Part shown: piece by piece, positions 49,165 to 57,495 of the stretch
How the letters are laid out: each line of letters starts with the position of its first letter
Numbering within the stretch: the stretch's first letter is position 1
From: Pseudochrobactrum asaccharolyticum
GTDB taxonomy: Bacteria > Pseudomonadota > Alphaproteobacteria > Rhizobiales > Rhizobiaceae
DNA length: 64,000 nt
Assembly (NCBI RefSeq): GCF_003314995.1
Contig: NZ_QNRH01000002.1
Location: 434,001 to 498,000 of the forward strand
Direction of reading: 5' to 3'
Position numbers and translations under genes: made by a program
The notes under the pieces: model-generated
The model's input: only the letters and a program-made list of their open reading frames with translations
What the model was told of the DNA's origin: nothing
Database searches by the model: none

Positions 49165-49974
49165 ATGCAAAATACCAAACCACATTCCGATATCATCAAT
49201 CACAACCGTGAAGCATGGGACAAGCAGGCCCGCGCCAATTGCGAATGGTCACAACCTGTCTCTTCTGAACAGGTTGCAGCCGCCCGCGCCGGTCAGTGGG
49301 AAGTTAAACTGACGCCCGGGACAATTCCGGCTTCATGGCTGGGCGATGTGCGCAATCGTAAAATCCTGTGTCTTGCATCTGCCGGCGGCCAGCAGGCACC
49401 GCTTCTGGCGGCGGCAGGTGCAGAGGTTACGGTCTTCGATATTTCTGAAGGCCAGCTCGATCAGGATCGCATGGTTGCAGAGCGGGAGAACCTGCCACTC
49501 ACCGCTATTCAGGGTGATATGCGCGATCTGTCGTGCTTTGATGACGAGACGTTCGACGTCATTTTTCACCCGATCTCCAACCTCTATATACCGGATATTC
49601 AGCCGGTATGGCGTGAATGCTACAGGGTATTGAAACACGGCGGACGGTTACTCTCCAGCTTTTACAATCCGGTCGTTTTTGTCGGCGACAGAAATCCGGA
49701 AGATGCCAAGCAAGGTATTATCCGCCCGCTTTATCGCATGCCTTTTGCAGAGCAGGAGCATCTGAACGCCGAGCAACTCGTGGTAAAACAACAAAATCAG
49801 GAGGCTTTTGTCTTCGGGCACAGCCTGTCTGATCAGATCGGCGGACAGCTCAAAGCCGGATTTGTTATTGCCGGTTTTCAGGAGGATTATCAGCCTGCGC
49901 CGCGCTTTGTGATTGATCCCTATCTGCCGACTTTCTTAGCCACCTGCGCTGTGAAAACCGGCAATCATCTTTAA
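49165..49974 (+). CDS. class I SAM-dependent methyltransferase
   Basis: A 269-residue Methyltransf_11-type enzyme. Motif I is KILCLASAGGQQAPLLAAAGAEVTVFDIS, a variant of the usual GxGxG loop. Motif II/III includes IQGDMRDLSCFDDETFDVIFH, and VLKHGGRLLSSFYNP is the post-core strand. The substrate is unknown; related proteins act on small molecules. I start at MQNTKPHSDIINHNREAWDK (49165), with AGAGG 7 bases upstream, because homologues begin near the HNREAWD block. However, ATG 49051 in the same frame has a stronger AGGAGG and would add 38 residues of no recognisable character. Confidence 0.82.
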   Translation: MQNTKPHSDIINHNREAWDKQARANCEWSQPVSSEQVAAARAGQWEVKLTPGTIPASWLGDVRNRKILCLASAGGQQAPLLAAAGAEVTVFDISEGQLDQDRMVAERENLPLTAIQGDMRDLSCFDDETFDVIFHPISNLYIPDIQPVWRECYRVLKHGGRLLSSFYNPVVFVGDRNPEDAKQGIIRPLYRMPFAEQEHLNAEQLVVKQQNQEAFVFGHSLSDQIGGQLKAGFVIAGFQEDYQPAPRFVIDPYLPTFLATCAVKTGNHL

Positions 49975-49976
49975 AT

Positions 49977-50015
49977 AAAAAAGGGCTTCGCGTAATGCGA
50001 AGCCCTTCTGTTTTC
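49977..50015. terminator. terminator between methyltransferase and ccmG
   Basis: A perfect 11-bp stem AAGGGCTTCGC/GCGAAGCCCTT with a 5-nt loop, flanked by an A run and by CTGTTTTCTG; it serves both convergent genes. Confidence 0.88.
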
Positions 50016-50028
50016 TGTTGTTGCAATC

Positions 50029-50646
50029 TTATTGCGCTAAAGCCTTTTCAACTTCCGGCATAAATTGTTTCATCAGACTTTCCGGACTCAAAGGCCCGAC
50101 AAATTTATAAACGATCTTGCCTTCACGGTTGACGATAAAGGTTTCAGGCACACCGTAAACACCCCACTCAATACCGGCACGACCGGAACGATCCGTGCCA
50201 ACAGCATCATAAGAATTGCCGAGACTGTTCAGAAACTCCAGTGCATTTTCCGGCGCGTCTTTATAGTTGAGGCCAACCACTTTAATGCGCGGATCCTGCC
50301 CCAGTTTCACGATCAGCGGATGCTCATCGCGACACGGTACACACCATGATGCCCAGATATTGACCAGTGTCACCTGCCCCTTCAGATCAGCGCCCTTCAG
50401 GCCCGGTGTCTGCGAACCATCAGCCAGCAGCAACCCCTCCAGCGGCGGCAGATCGGTCTGCGGTGCATCCCGACCGATCAAAGCCGAGGGAATTTCCTGC
50501 ATGTTTTTTCCGCTCAGCAGCTGCCATGTAAAAATACCGGCCAGAGCAGCAAAAATAATCAGGGGCAGCAGCGCCACGAAAACCCGTTTTTTAGCGGGCT
50601 GCGCCTCGCCGCCATCCGTGTGTTTAACCGGATCAGTCATAATCAC
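50029..50646 (-). CDS. ccmG: thiol:disulfide interchange protein CcmG/DsbE
   Basis: A 205-residue periplasmic thioredoxin-fold reductase anchored by one N-terminal helix (VFVALLPLIIFAALAGIFTW). It keeps the apocytochrome c CxxCH motif reduced for heme attachment. The active site is WASWCVPC (Cys102, Cys105), followed by the acidic DEHP typical of CcmG. YGVPETFIVNREGKIVYKFVGPL carries the cis-Pro region. The start is GTG 50646, overlapping the ccmD stop as GTGA, or ATG 50640. It is the last gene of ccmA-B-C-D-G. Confidence 0.95.
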   Translation of the reverse strand: MIMTDPVKHTDGGEAQPAKKRVFVALLPLIIFAALAGIFTWQLLSGKNMQEIPSALIGRDAPQTDLPPLEGLLLADGSQTPGLKGADLKGQVTLVNIWASWCVPCRDEHPLIVKLGQDPRIKVVGLNYKDAPENALEFLNSLGNSYDAVGTDRSGRAGIEWGVYGVPETFIVNREGKIVYKFVGPLSPESLMKQFMPEVEKALAQ

Positions 50647-50801
50647 TTAGCCTTGTTGGAACGGCGGCGGATGCCTTGTTGTTCAAGTCGTGCAAGCTCT
50701 GCCCGCAAATTTCTCTGGGTCATGGCAATCCATGCCACGATCATCAGAATTACAGCCGCTGAAACGCCGTAGGAAATTAAAACATAATCAAGATGGCTCA
50801 T
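50643..50801 (-). CDS. ccmD: heme exporter protein CcmD
   Basis: A 52-residue single-helix protein. MSHLDYVLISYGVSAAVILM starts it, then IVAWIAMTQRNLRAELARLEQQGIRRR: one transmembrane segment followed by a basic amphipathic tail, the CcmD pattern. It stabilises CcmC-CcmE during heme transfer. Its ATG overlaps the ccmC stop (ATGA) and its TGA overlaps the ccmG GTG, so it is locked into the operon. AGGAG lies 6 bases before the start. Confidence 0.93.
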   Translation of the reverse strand: MSHLDYVLISYGVSAAVILMIVAWIAMTQRNLRAELARLEQQGIRRRSNKAK

Positions 50802-51613
50802 GCTGCTTCTCCTGCAGGTCTGCGATTTTCGCGCTCGGCATTACGTGCTGCAATTTTGCGCATCGCAGCAATACGGCGGCTGAAAATCTCATTGCGCATC
50901 GCCATCAGATGCAGCGTGAAAAACAGCATGGTCATTGCCAGTGCCATCACCAGCAAAGGATACAACATGCTTGGCGGCATTGCAGGCCCTTCCATACGCA
51001 GAACAGAAGCAGGCTGATGCAGAGTATTCCACCAGTCGACAGAGAATTTAATGATCGGAATATTAACGAAACCAACCAGCGTCAGCACGGCCGCAGCGCG
51101 CGCTGATTTCGCCTGATCATCCATGGCGCGGGTCAGAGCAATGATACCGAGATACATCAAAAACAGAATAAAAACCGAGGTCAGGCGTGCATCCCACACC
51201 CACCATGTGCCCCACATCGGCTTGCCCCAGAGCGATCCGGTAACCAGCGCCAATGCGGTAAACATCGCCCCCAGCGGTGCCGCAGCTTTGGCCGAGACAT
51301 CAGCCAGCGGGTGACGCCAGACCAGCGTGCCGAGTGCTGCAATCGTCATTACCGTATAACACATCATCGACAGCCATGCGAAAGGCACATGTATGAACAT
51401 GATCTTCACGGTCAGCCCCTGCTGATAATCCTCCGGCGCAAACCACACCATATAAAGGCCGGTCAGCAACAACAGCACCGTCAGCGCTGTCATCCATGGG
51501 AGGATTGCACTGCTCAGGCTCAGAAAACGTGTCGGATTCGCCAGATCCAGCAGCGCCTGAAAGCGCCGCGGTGCAGCTTTGGATATGGCTTTATCAGTTG
51601 GTCGTTCAGTCAT
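50798..51613 (-). CDS. ccmC: heme exporter protein CcmC
   Basis: A 271-residue six-helix inner-membrane protein that presents heme to the chaperone CcmE. The tryptophan-rich periplasmic loop WGTWWVWDARLTS is intact, and conserved His residues flank it (IHVPFAW before, WWNTLHQPAS after). The last 30 residues are cytoplasmic and basic. It follows ccmB after an 80-bp gap, the largest in the operon, and overlaps ccmD by 4 nt. Confidence 0.97.
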   Translation of the reverse strand: MTERPTDKAISKAAPRRFQALLDLANPTRFLSLSSAILPWMTALTVLLLLTGLYMVWFAPEDYQQGLTVKIMFIHVPFAWLSMMCYTVMTIAALGTLVWRHPLADVSAKAAAPLGAMFTALALVTGSLWGKPMWGTWWVWDARLTSVFILFLMYLGIIALTRAMDDQAKSARAAAVLTLVGFVNIPIIKFSVDWWNTLHQPASVLRMEGPAMPPSMLYPLLVMALAMTMLFFTLHLMAMRNEIFSRRIAAMRKIAARNAERENRRPAGEAA

Positions 51614-51693
51614 AAATACCCGGATATATTTGTAAGCTTAAGCTATCCTTAGAGTGGTCTCGTAAGAAACAATACTCATTGCAGAATATGGGT

Positions 51694-52359
51694 TTAATCT
51701 GTTGAAATTTTCAACGCGTAACCTGCGGCCAATGGTCCGATAATCGCAGCAATCAACGTATTGGCCGCCAGCATCAGTAATGGCGAAAGAAATGCAGCAT
51801 TTTCCGTCACAGCACCATAGGATGCCGAGACACCAAAAATCAGGACCGGAATGGTCAGCGGCAGGATCATCACCGAGACGAGCAAACCGCCGCGCGGCAT
51901 GGAAACGGCCAGTGCAGCGCCCAGCGCACCGATGAAAATAACCGCAGGCGTACCGATCAGCAATGTCAATGTTGTCGCGAGGATCGCCAGCGGTTCCATA
52001 TTCATGATCAATCCCAGAAACGGAGCGGCGATTACCAGCGGTAATACCGTTGCCACCCAATGGGACAGACATTTCACAATCACCGTCAATGTCAGAAAAT
52101 GGCGTTCCCGCGCCATGATCATCACATCGAGTGAGCCATCTTCGCGATCTGCCTGAAACAAACGGTCAAGACCAAGCAGCACCGCCAGCAGTGCGCCAAG
52201 CCAGAGCATTGCAGGGCCGATGCGCGCCAGCAATTTAAGATCGGGCCCGACAGCGAACGGCACGACGGCGGCAACAGCCAGATAAAACAGGATGCCGGTT
52301 AAAGCACCGCCGCCCGCACGGATAGCAATACGCAAGTCTCGCCAGAAAAGTGCCTTCAT
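51694..52359 (-). CDS. ccmB: heme exporter protein CcmB
   Basis: A 221-residue six-helix permease, partner of the CcmA ATPase. ALFWRDLRIAIRAGGGALTGILFYLAVAAVVPFAVGP is the conserved N-terminus, and LDRLFQADREDGSLD follows in the loop after helix 2. CcmAB uses ATP to release holo-CcmE from CcmC. Its ATG overlaps the ccmA stop by 4 nt (ATGA). Length and helix count are normal. Confidence 0.96.
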   Translation of the reverse strand: MKALFWRDLRIAIRAGGGALTGILFYLAVAAVVPFAVGPDLKLLARIGPAMLWLGALLAVLLGLDRLFQADREDGSLDVMIMARERHFLTLTVIVKCLSHWVATVLPLVIAAPFLGLIMNMEPLAILATTLTLLIGTPAVIFIGALGAALAVSMPRGGLLVSVMILPLTIPVLIFGVSASYGAVTENAAFLSPLLMLAANTLIAAIIGPLAAGYALKISTD

Positions 52360-53027
52360 GAGAACCAGCCCTGCGTTTCACCATTATCATCTTCCGGACG
52401 ATAATCCTCAAGCCGCAGATATTGCACGGCATCGGTGCCCGCCTGCTCCAGCCCCCGTTCTAAACCAAGCGCAATATGAGTGACTGCAATAATCATGCCG
52501 CCCTTTTTTAAATGCTCCTGCATCACACCGGCAAACATCGCTTGCGCATGTGTGTCCAATCCGGAGGTCGGCTCATCCAGCAACCATAATGGCCGGTGCG
52601 AACAAAGCAGTGTGGCAATCGTTACACGACGTTTCTGCCCTGTGGAGAGATAGCCATAAGGCAAGTGGTCAATATTATAGAGACCAACAATTTCCAGCGC
52701 CTCATCAATGTCGTGCAGCGGGCTCCCATGAAAATCCTGCCAGAATTTCAGATTTTCATAAACACTCAGCGCCGGCTTCATCGCATTGAGCGTGCTGAGA
52801 TAATGGCTATGTGCCATTACCGGCTCCTGCCCGTCTTCTGTTTCCAGCCACACGGCTCCATCGGAAGCGGGTAACAGGCCGGCAATGATTCGCAGCAATG
52901 TTGATTTTCCTGCACCATTCGGCCCCGTAATGATCAGCGCCTGACCATCTTTCAGACTTGCGCACAGAGAGTTGAACAGGAGGTTATCGCCCCGTTCTCC
53001 GCTCAGATTTTCCGCAACAAGCCGCAT
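52356..53027 (-). CDS. ccmA: cytochrome c biogenesis ATP-binding protein CcmA
   Basis: A 223-residue ABC ATPase. Walker A is GPNGAGKSTLLRIIAGLL, the signature LSTGQKRRVTIATLL (the CcmA-type STGQ variant), Walker B LWLLDEPTSGLD and the switch VTHIAL. It is the first gene of ccmABCDG. ATG 53027 has GGAGG 4 bases upstream. It is divergent from acnA across 346 bp. ccmE, ccmF and ccmH are not in the window. Confidence 0.96.
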   Translation of the reverse strand: MRLVAENLSGERGDNLLFNSLCASLKDGQALIITGPNGAGKSTLLRIIAGLLPASDGAVWLETEDGQEPVMAHSHYLSTLNAMKPALSVYENLKFWQDFHGSPLHDIDEALEIVGLYNIDHLPYGYLSTGQKRRVTIATLLCSHRPLWLLDEPTSGLDTHAQAMFAGVMQEHLKKGGMIIAVTHIALGLERGLEQAGTDAVQYLRLEDYRPEDDNGETQGWFS

Positions 53028-53373
53028 ATGGCCTCCGATCGCATGGTTTTACGCAAATTTCTCCGGTTTCCCCTATCAGGAACCTCGGCAAAACAAGCCG
53101 CAACATTTCGCCGCAATAGCACGATTTTACGCTTTAAGAGTCTGGAACAGTTTTAAAAAACTGACTATATAGCAGCTACCATGCCAGCGGTCGGCGTGGA
53201 AACCATTTTTGGCCGATCTCTAAAGCCTGATGTTTGTTAAACAATTTCTTTGTTAAGCACAGGCCTCGGGACGGACAGCGGAAATGACTGCACCCGCACC
53301 TAAGCGCGTCCTTGAAACGCAGCAGAGGCGTTCGTCCTGGTTTTCCGGCCAGTAAGCATGAAGGACGAACATC
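53028..53373. other. divergent intergenic region ccmA/acnA
   Basis: No gene in 346 bp. It must hold the promoters of both operons. A TTAAACAA/TTTGTTAA inverted pair lies near 53237-53256. The acnA-proximal part has a hairpin covering the ribosome binding site (listed separately). A long minus-strand frame crossing this region into acnA is a shadow. Confidence 0.6.
53330..53370 (+). promoter_or_regulatory. hairpin covering the acnA ribosome binding site
   Basis: GTTCGTCCT (53330-53338) is perfectly complementary to AGGACGAAC (53362-53370), with a nested CTGG/CCAG stem. The 3' arm contains AAGGA, the only ribosome binding site before GTG 53374. Sequestering it would make aconitase translation dependent on unfolding by a protein, sRNA or other factor. 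Confidence 0.5.
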
Positions 53374-56064
53374 GTGTCTCACATCGATAGTTTCAAATGC
53401 CGCAAGACGCTCACCGTCGACGGCAAAGACTATGTTTATTACAGCCTGACCGAAGCTGAAAAAAACGGTCTTGAAGGCGTATCTAAACTTCCATTCTCTA
53501 TGAAGGTTCTGCTTGAAAACCTTCTTCGCTTTGAAGATGACCGCAGCGTCAAGAAAGCGGATATCGAAAATATCGCCAAATGGCTGGTTGACCGTGGTTC
53601 TGCCGGTGCAGAAATCGCCTATCGCCCTGCACGCGTACTGATGCAGGACTTTACCGGCGTTCCTGCCGTTGTTGATCTTGCTGCAATGCGCGATGCCATG
53701 GTGGCACTCGGCGGCGATGCTGAAAAAATCAACCCGCTGGTACCGGTTGACCTCGTGATCGACCACTCCGTGATCGTTGACGAATTCGGCAACCCGCAGG
53801 CATTCAAAAACAACGTTGATCTCGAATATCAGCGCAATGCCGAGCGTTACCGCTTCCTGAAATGGGGCCAGCAGGCATTCCAGAACTTCCGCGTTGTTCC
53901 TCCGGGCACAGGTATCTGCCATCAGGTTAACCTTGAATATCTGGCACAGGCCGTATGGACTAAGGAAGAAAACGGTGAAACCGTTGCTTATCCTGACACC
54001 TGCGTTGGTACAGATAGCCACACAACCATGGTCAACGGCCTTGGCGTTCTTGGCTGGGGTGTTGGTGGTATTGAAGCGGAAGCTTCGATGCTCGGCCAGC
54101 CGGTTTCCATGCTGCTGCCGGAAGTTATCGGCTTCAAACTGACCGGCAAGGTCAAAGAAGGCGTCACCGCGACTGACCTCGTGCTCACAGTTACCCAGAT
54201 GCTGCGTAAAAAAGGCGTTGTCGGTAAGTTCGTTGAGTTCTTCGGTCCTGGTCTCGACAATATGACCCTTGCAGACCGTGCAACCATTGCCAATATGGGC
54301 CCTGAATATGGTGCGACCTGTGGTTTCTTCCCTGTAGACAAAGAAACCCTCAACTACATGAACACAACCGGCCGTGACGAACATCGTCTCAAACTGGTTG
54401 AAGCCTATTCCCGTGCACAGGGCATGTGGCGTGAAGCTGACAGCACAGATCCTGTCTTCACAGACATTCTTGAGCTGGATATGGGCGACGTTGTGCCATC
54501 CATGGCTGGTCCGAAGCGTCCTGAAGGCCGTATTGCTCTGGAAGGCATTGCTTCCGGTTTCGCGACTTCTCTGGAAACAGAATATAAGAAAACAACCGGT
54601 CAGACCGCACGCTACGCTGTTGAAGGCGAAGATTTCGATCTCGGCCACGGCGATGTTGTGATCGCTGCGATCACTTCCTGCACCAACACCTCGAACCCGA
54701 GCGTGCTGATTGCTGCCGGTCTTCTTGCCCGTAATGCTGTTGCCAAAGGCCTGAAAACCAAGCCTTGGGTTAAAACATCGCTGGCACCTGGTAGCCAAGT
54801 TGTTGCTGCCTATCTGGAAAATGCAGGTCTGCAGAAAGATCTCGACGCACTGGGCTTCAACCTGGTTGGCTTCGGCTGCACCACCTGTATCGGCAACTCC
54901 GGCCCGCTGCCTGCTCCGATCTCCAAGACCATCAATGAAAAAGGTCTGATCGGCGCTGCTGTTCTCTCCGGTAACCGTAACTTTGAAGGCCGTGTATCGC
55001 CTGACGTTCAGGCCAACTATCTGGCATCCCCACCACTGGTTGTTGCCCACGCTCTGGCCGGTACAGTCACCAAGGATCTGACCAAAGAACCAATTGGTGA
55101 AGACAAAGACGGCAACCCTGTATTCCTGCGTGATATCTGGCCTTCATCGGCTGAAATTCAGGAATTCATTGCCAAGAACGTAACGCGTAAGATCTTCTCG
55201 GAAAAATATGCCGACGTGTTCAAGGGCGACGAAAACTGGCAGGCCGTTCAGGTACCAGCCGGCCAGACCTATGCATGGGACGATAATTCGACCTATGTGC
55301 AGAACCCGCCATATTTCGTAGGCATGGGCAAATCAGCCGGTGAAATCTCCGACATCAAGGGCGCTCGCGTGCTCGGCCTGTTCGGCGACAAGATCACCAC
55401 TGACCACATTTCGCCAGCCGGTTCGATCAAGGCACAGTCCCCTGCCGGTAAATATCTGCTCGATAACGGCGTCGCCGTTGCAGACTTCAACCAATACGGC
55501 ACACGTCGTGGTAACCACGAAGTTATGATGCGCGGTACTTTTGCGAATATCCGTATCCGCAACCACATGCTCGGTGAAAATGGTCGCGAAGGCGGTTACA
55601 CCATTCACTACCCAAGCAAGGAAGAAACCTCGATCTATGATGCAGCAATGCAGTATAAGGCTGAGGGTGTACCATTGGTTGTGTTTGCCGGTGTTGAATA
55701 TGGTAACGGTTCGTCCCGTGACTGGGCTGCTAAGGGTACCAACCTGCTCGGCGTTAAAGCTGTGATCTCACAGTCTTTCGAGCGTATTCACCGTTCCAAC
55801 CTCGTTGGCATGGGCATTGTACCATTTGTGTTTGAAGAAGGCACAAGCTGGCAGTCCCTCGGCCTGAAGGGCGACGAAGTGGTTACCATTGAAGGTCTGG
55901 CAGACATTCGTCCTCGCCAGAAGACCAATGCATCCATCACTTTCGCTGACGGTTCAGTGAAGCAGGTCCCTCTGATCTGCCGTATCGATACGCTGGATGA
56001 ACTGGATTACATGAAGAACGGCGGCATTCTGCAGACCGTTCTGCGTGATCTGGCCAAAGCCTGA
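53374..56064 (+). CDS. acnA: aconitate hydratase A
   Basis: An 896-residue AcnA/IRP-type aconitase that interconverts citrate and isocitrate in the TCA cycle. The [4Fe-4S] cysteines are in [10 protein letters not shown] and [58 protein letters not shown] and the domain-4 [13 protein letters not shown] are hallmark blocks. The start is GTG 53374 ([13 protein letters not shown]), with AAGGA 8 bases upstream. The protein belongs to the group whose relatives can bind RNA when the cluster is lost. It is transcribed alone and ends at a strong terminator. Confidence 0.98.
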   Translation: MSHIDSFKCRKTLTVDGKDYVYYSLTEAEKNGLEGVSKLPFSMKVLLENLLRFEDDRSVKKADIENIAKWLVDRGSAGAEIAYRPARVLMQDFTGVPAVVDLAAMRDAMVALGGDAEKINPLVPVDLVIDHSVIVDEFGNPQAFKNNVDLEYQRNAERYRFLKWGQQAFQNFRVVPPGTGICHQVNLEYLAQAVWTKEENGETVAYPDTCVGTDSHTTMVNGLGVLGWGVGGIEAEASMLGQPVSMLLPEVIGFKLTGKVKEGVTATDLVLTVTQMLRKKGVVGKFVEFFGPGLDNMTLADRATIANMGPEYGATCGFFPVDKETLNYMNTTGRDEHRLKLVEAYSRAQGMWREADSTDPVFTDILELDMGDVVPSMAGPKRPEGRIALEGIASGFATSLETEYKKTTGQTARYAVEGEDFDLGHGDVVIAAITSCTNTSNPSVLIAAGLLARNAVAKGLKTKPWVKTSLAPGSQVVAAYLENAGLQKDLDALGFNLVGFGCTTCIGNSGPLPAPISKTINEKGLIGAAVLSGNRNFEGRVSPDVQANYLASPPLVVAHALAGTVTKDLTKEPIGEDKDGNPVFLRDIWPSSAEIQEFIAKNVTRKIFSEKYADVFKGDENWQAVQVPAGQTYAWDDNSTYVQNPPYFVGMGKSAGEISDIKGARVLGLFGDKITTDHISPAGSIKAQSPAGKYLLDNGVAVADFNQYGTRRGNHEVMMRGTFANIRIRNHMLGENGREGGYTIHYPSKEETSIYDAAMQYKAEGVPLVVFAGVEYGNGSSRDWAAKGTNLLGVKAVISQSFERIHRSNLVGMGIVPFVFEEGTSWQSLGLKGDEVVTIEGLADIRPRQKTNASITFADGSVKQVPLICRIDTLDELDYMKNGGILQTVLRDLAKA

Positions 56065-56085
56065 TAAGCGCATTATCCAAACTAT

Positions 56086-56123
56086 AAAAAACGCCGCTGA
56101 AGAAATTCAGCGGCGTTTTTTTT
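56086..56123 (+). terminator. terminator of acnA
   Basis: A perfect 15-bp stem AAAAAACGCCGCTGA/TCAGCGGCGTTTTTT with a 6-nt loop and a continuing T run, 21 bp after the acnA stop. Confidence 0.94.
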
Positions 56124-56315
56124 ATGTCTGACTGACAGTACTATTGCTCATATCCCACAATCAAAAGCGCGCATCAGAGCTGTACAGATACTTATCGCTC
56201 TCAGCCTGAGAGCATATCTCACAGTCAAGTTGGATCAACTTGGACAGTCCGGGATAATGCGAAAAACTAAAGAATCTGGAGTGAGCACTGCGATCCAACA
56301 TGAGCATAAACCGCG
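56124..56315. other. intergenic region between acnA and a dispersed repeat
   Basis: No supportable gene. It shows only short palindromes, GCTCTCAGCCTGAGAGC (56194-56210) and AAGTTGGATCAACTT (56226-56240). A 70-codon minus-strand frame here runs into the repeat and has no ribosome binding site or family resemblance. Confidence 0.5.
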
Positions 56316-56420
56316 CTAGAGCGCATTCCGAAAAGTGTGAAACGGTTTTCGGATCAAATGCGCGTAAAAACAAAAGCTAGAGCGGCTTCAACGATTCAGC
56401 ATTTACTGAAACCGCTCTAG
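56316..56420 (+). repeat. 105-bp TAGAGC-bounded dispersed element, copy C
   Basis: Runs from CTAGAGC to GCTCTAG. The first half is GCGCATT/AATGCGC enclosing CGAAAA/TTTTCG. The second half is CTAGAGCGGCTTCA/TACTGAAACCGCTCTAG. Compared with copy B, both arms of each stem have changed together (GCAAAA/TTTTGC to CGAAAA/TTTTCG), so pairing is conserved while sequence drifts. Fully intergenic. Confidence 0.8.
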
Positions 56421-56454
56421 CTATCGGCGGAATAAACAATAGTAACTTCAGATA

Positions 56455-56486
56455 CAAAAAGGGCGGCTTTTCAGCCGCCCTTTTCA
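56455..56486 (-). terminator. terminator of yccA
   Basis: A perfect 12-bp stem AAAAGGGCGGCT/AGCCGCCCTTTT with a 4-nt loop, 24 bp beyond the gene's stop. Confidence 0.9.
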
Positions 56487-56509
56487 ATTCATAAATTCAG
56501 TTTCGTGAA

Positions 56510-57286
56510 TTAGTCACGATTGCCCAAGAACTGCAGCAGGAACATGAACATGTTGATGAAGTCGAGGTACAGACGCAGCGCGCCCATAACAATCTTACGA
56601 CCCATTGCATCCGAAGAATCACCTTCGTAATACATTTCCTTGATGGACTGGGTGTCATAAGCGGTAAGACCGGCAAAGATCAGAACACCAAGAACCGAGA
56701 TTGCAAACTGCAGAGCAGTCGAACCAAGGAAAATGTTCACGATCGAAGCAAGGATCAGACCGAACAGACCCATAATCAGGAACGAGCCCATTGCCGACAG
56801 GTCACGCTTGGTGGTGTAGCCGTAAAGCGACAGGGCACCAAAAGAAGCCGCGGTAACGAAGAAAGTCTGCACGATGCTAGCTGATGTATAGATCAGGAAG
56901 ATCGAGGACAGCGACAAACCAACCAGAGCAGCATAAACCCAGAAGGTCAGCTGAGCGGTTGCAACATTCATGCGCTCAATACGGAAGCTGAGGAAGAACA
57001 CAGCTCCGAGAGGGGCAAGCATAATCACCCAACGCAGTGGCGACGTATAAATTGCGGCACCAAGTGCGGTAAGCATTTTACCATTGGCAATCTGACCGAC
57101 AGCGACAGACGGATCTGTTGTAACCGCCAGAGCTGCGAAAGCATAAGCAACCAGGCCGGTTACGGCCAGGCCGATCGCCATCATATTATATACGCCAAGC
57201 ATGTATGAGCGCAGTCCCTGATCGATGGCTGCGTCTGCGCGCGCCCCGATCGGGCTCTGCGCCTGTACATTACGAAAATCTACCAT
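56510..57286 (-). CDS. Bax inhibitor-1/YccA family membrane protein
   Basis: A 258-residue inner-membrane protein with seven predicted helices (GLRSYMLGVYNMMAIGLAVTGLVAYAF first). ISVLGVLIFAGLTAYDTQSIKEMYYEGD is the BI-1 signature with the conserved Asp that gates ion leak in homologues. It ends LRLYLDFINMFMFLLQFLGNRD, the usual C-terminus. YccA and YbhL relatives modulate FtsH or act as pH-sensitive Ca2+ leaks; the role here is inferred. AGAGGA lies 6 bases before the ATG. A ybhL-type RNA motif lies upstream. Confidence 0.94.
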   Translation of the reverse strand: MVDFRNVQAQSPIGARADAAIDQGLRSYMLGVYNMMAIGLAVTGLVAYAFAALAVTTDPSVAVGQIANGKMLTALGAAIYTSPLRWVIMLAPLGAVFFLSFRIERMNVATAQLTFWVYAALVGLSLSSIFLIYTSASIVQTFFVTAASFGALSLYGYTTKRDLSAMGSFLIMGLFGLILASIVNIFLGSTALQFAISVLGVLIFAGLTAYDTQSIKEMYYEGDSSDAMGRKIVMGALRLYLDFINMFMFLLQFLGNRD

Positions 57287-57299
57287 AATATTCCTCTAG

Positions 57300-57362
57300 C
57301 TCTGTTCCGTCCGGTGTCAGGGGCGCTCCCCAGGCGCCGCTGGCGGAACCCCAGCATGCCTT
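57300..57362 (-). ncRNA. ybhL-like leader RNA motif
   Basis: The minus strand reads GGGAAGGCATGCTGGGGTTC, then CGCCAGCGGCGCCTGGGGAG and CGCCCCTGACACCGGACGGA. Stems are GTTCCG (57349-57344) with CGGAAC (57309-57304), CAG with CTG inside, and GGCGC/GCGCC (57338-57334 with 57326-57322) around CTGGGGA. A structured ybhL motif is known upstream of this gene family in Hyphomicrobiales (Rfam ybhL); I assign it by position and remembered consensus. The function is unknown. Confidence 0.65.
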
Positions 57363-57366
57363 CCCG

Positions 57367-57397
57367 ATATAATGGTTATTATACGTGTTTAAAACAA
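57367..57397 (-). promoter_or_regulatory. candidate yccA promoter
   Basis: The minus strand has TTGTTT (57397-57392), a 17-bp spacer and CATTAT (57374-57369), placing the transcript start at the edge of the ybhL-like motif. A TATAAT in the spacer offers an alternative -10. Confidence 0.4.
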
Positions 57398-57495
57398 GAC
57401 CAAACAGGCGCATATTAGGAAAAAGCGACATTTTTTATGCCTTTTTATCCGCCCCGATCTTTATAATTAAACAGAAAATTGTGTGATTTACTCCA

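Noticed and set aside
53176-55050. 624-codon open frame on the minus strand inside acnA
   Set aside because: It is antisense to strongly conserved aconitase sequence, with no family resemblance and a composition typical of a complementary-frame shadow.
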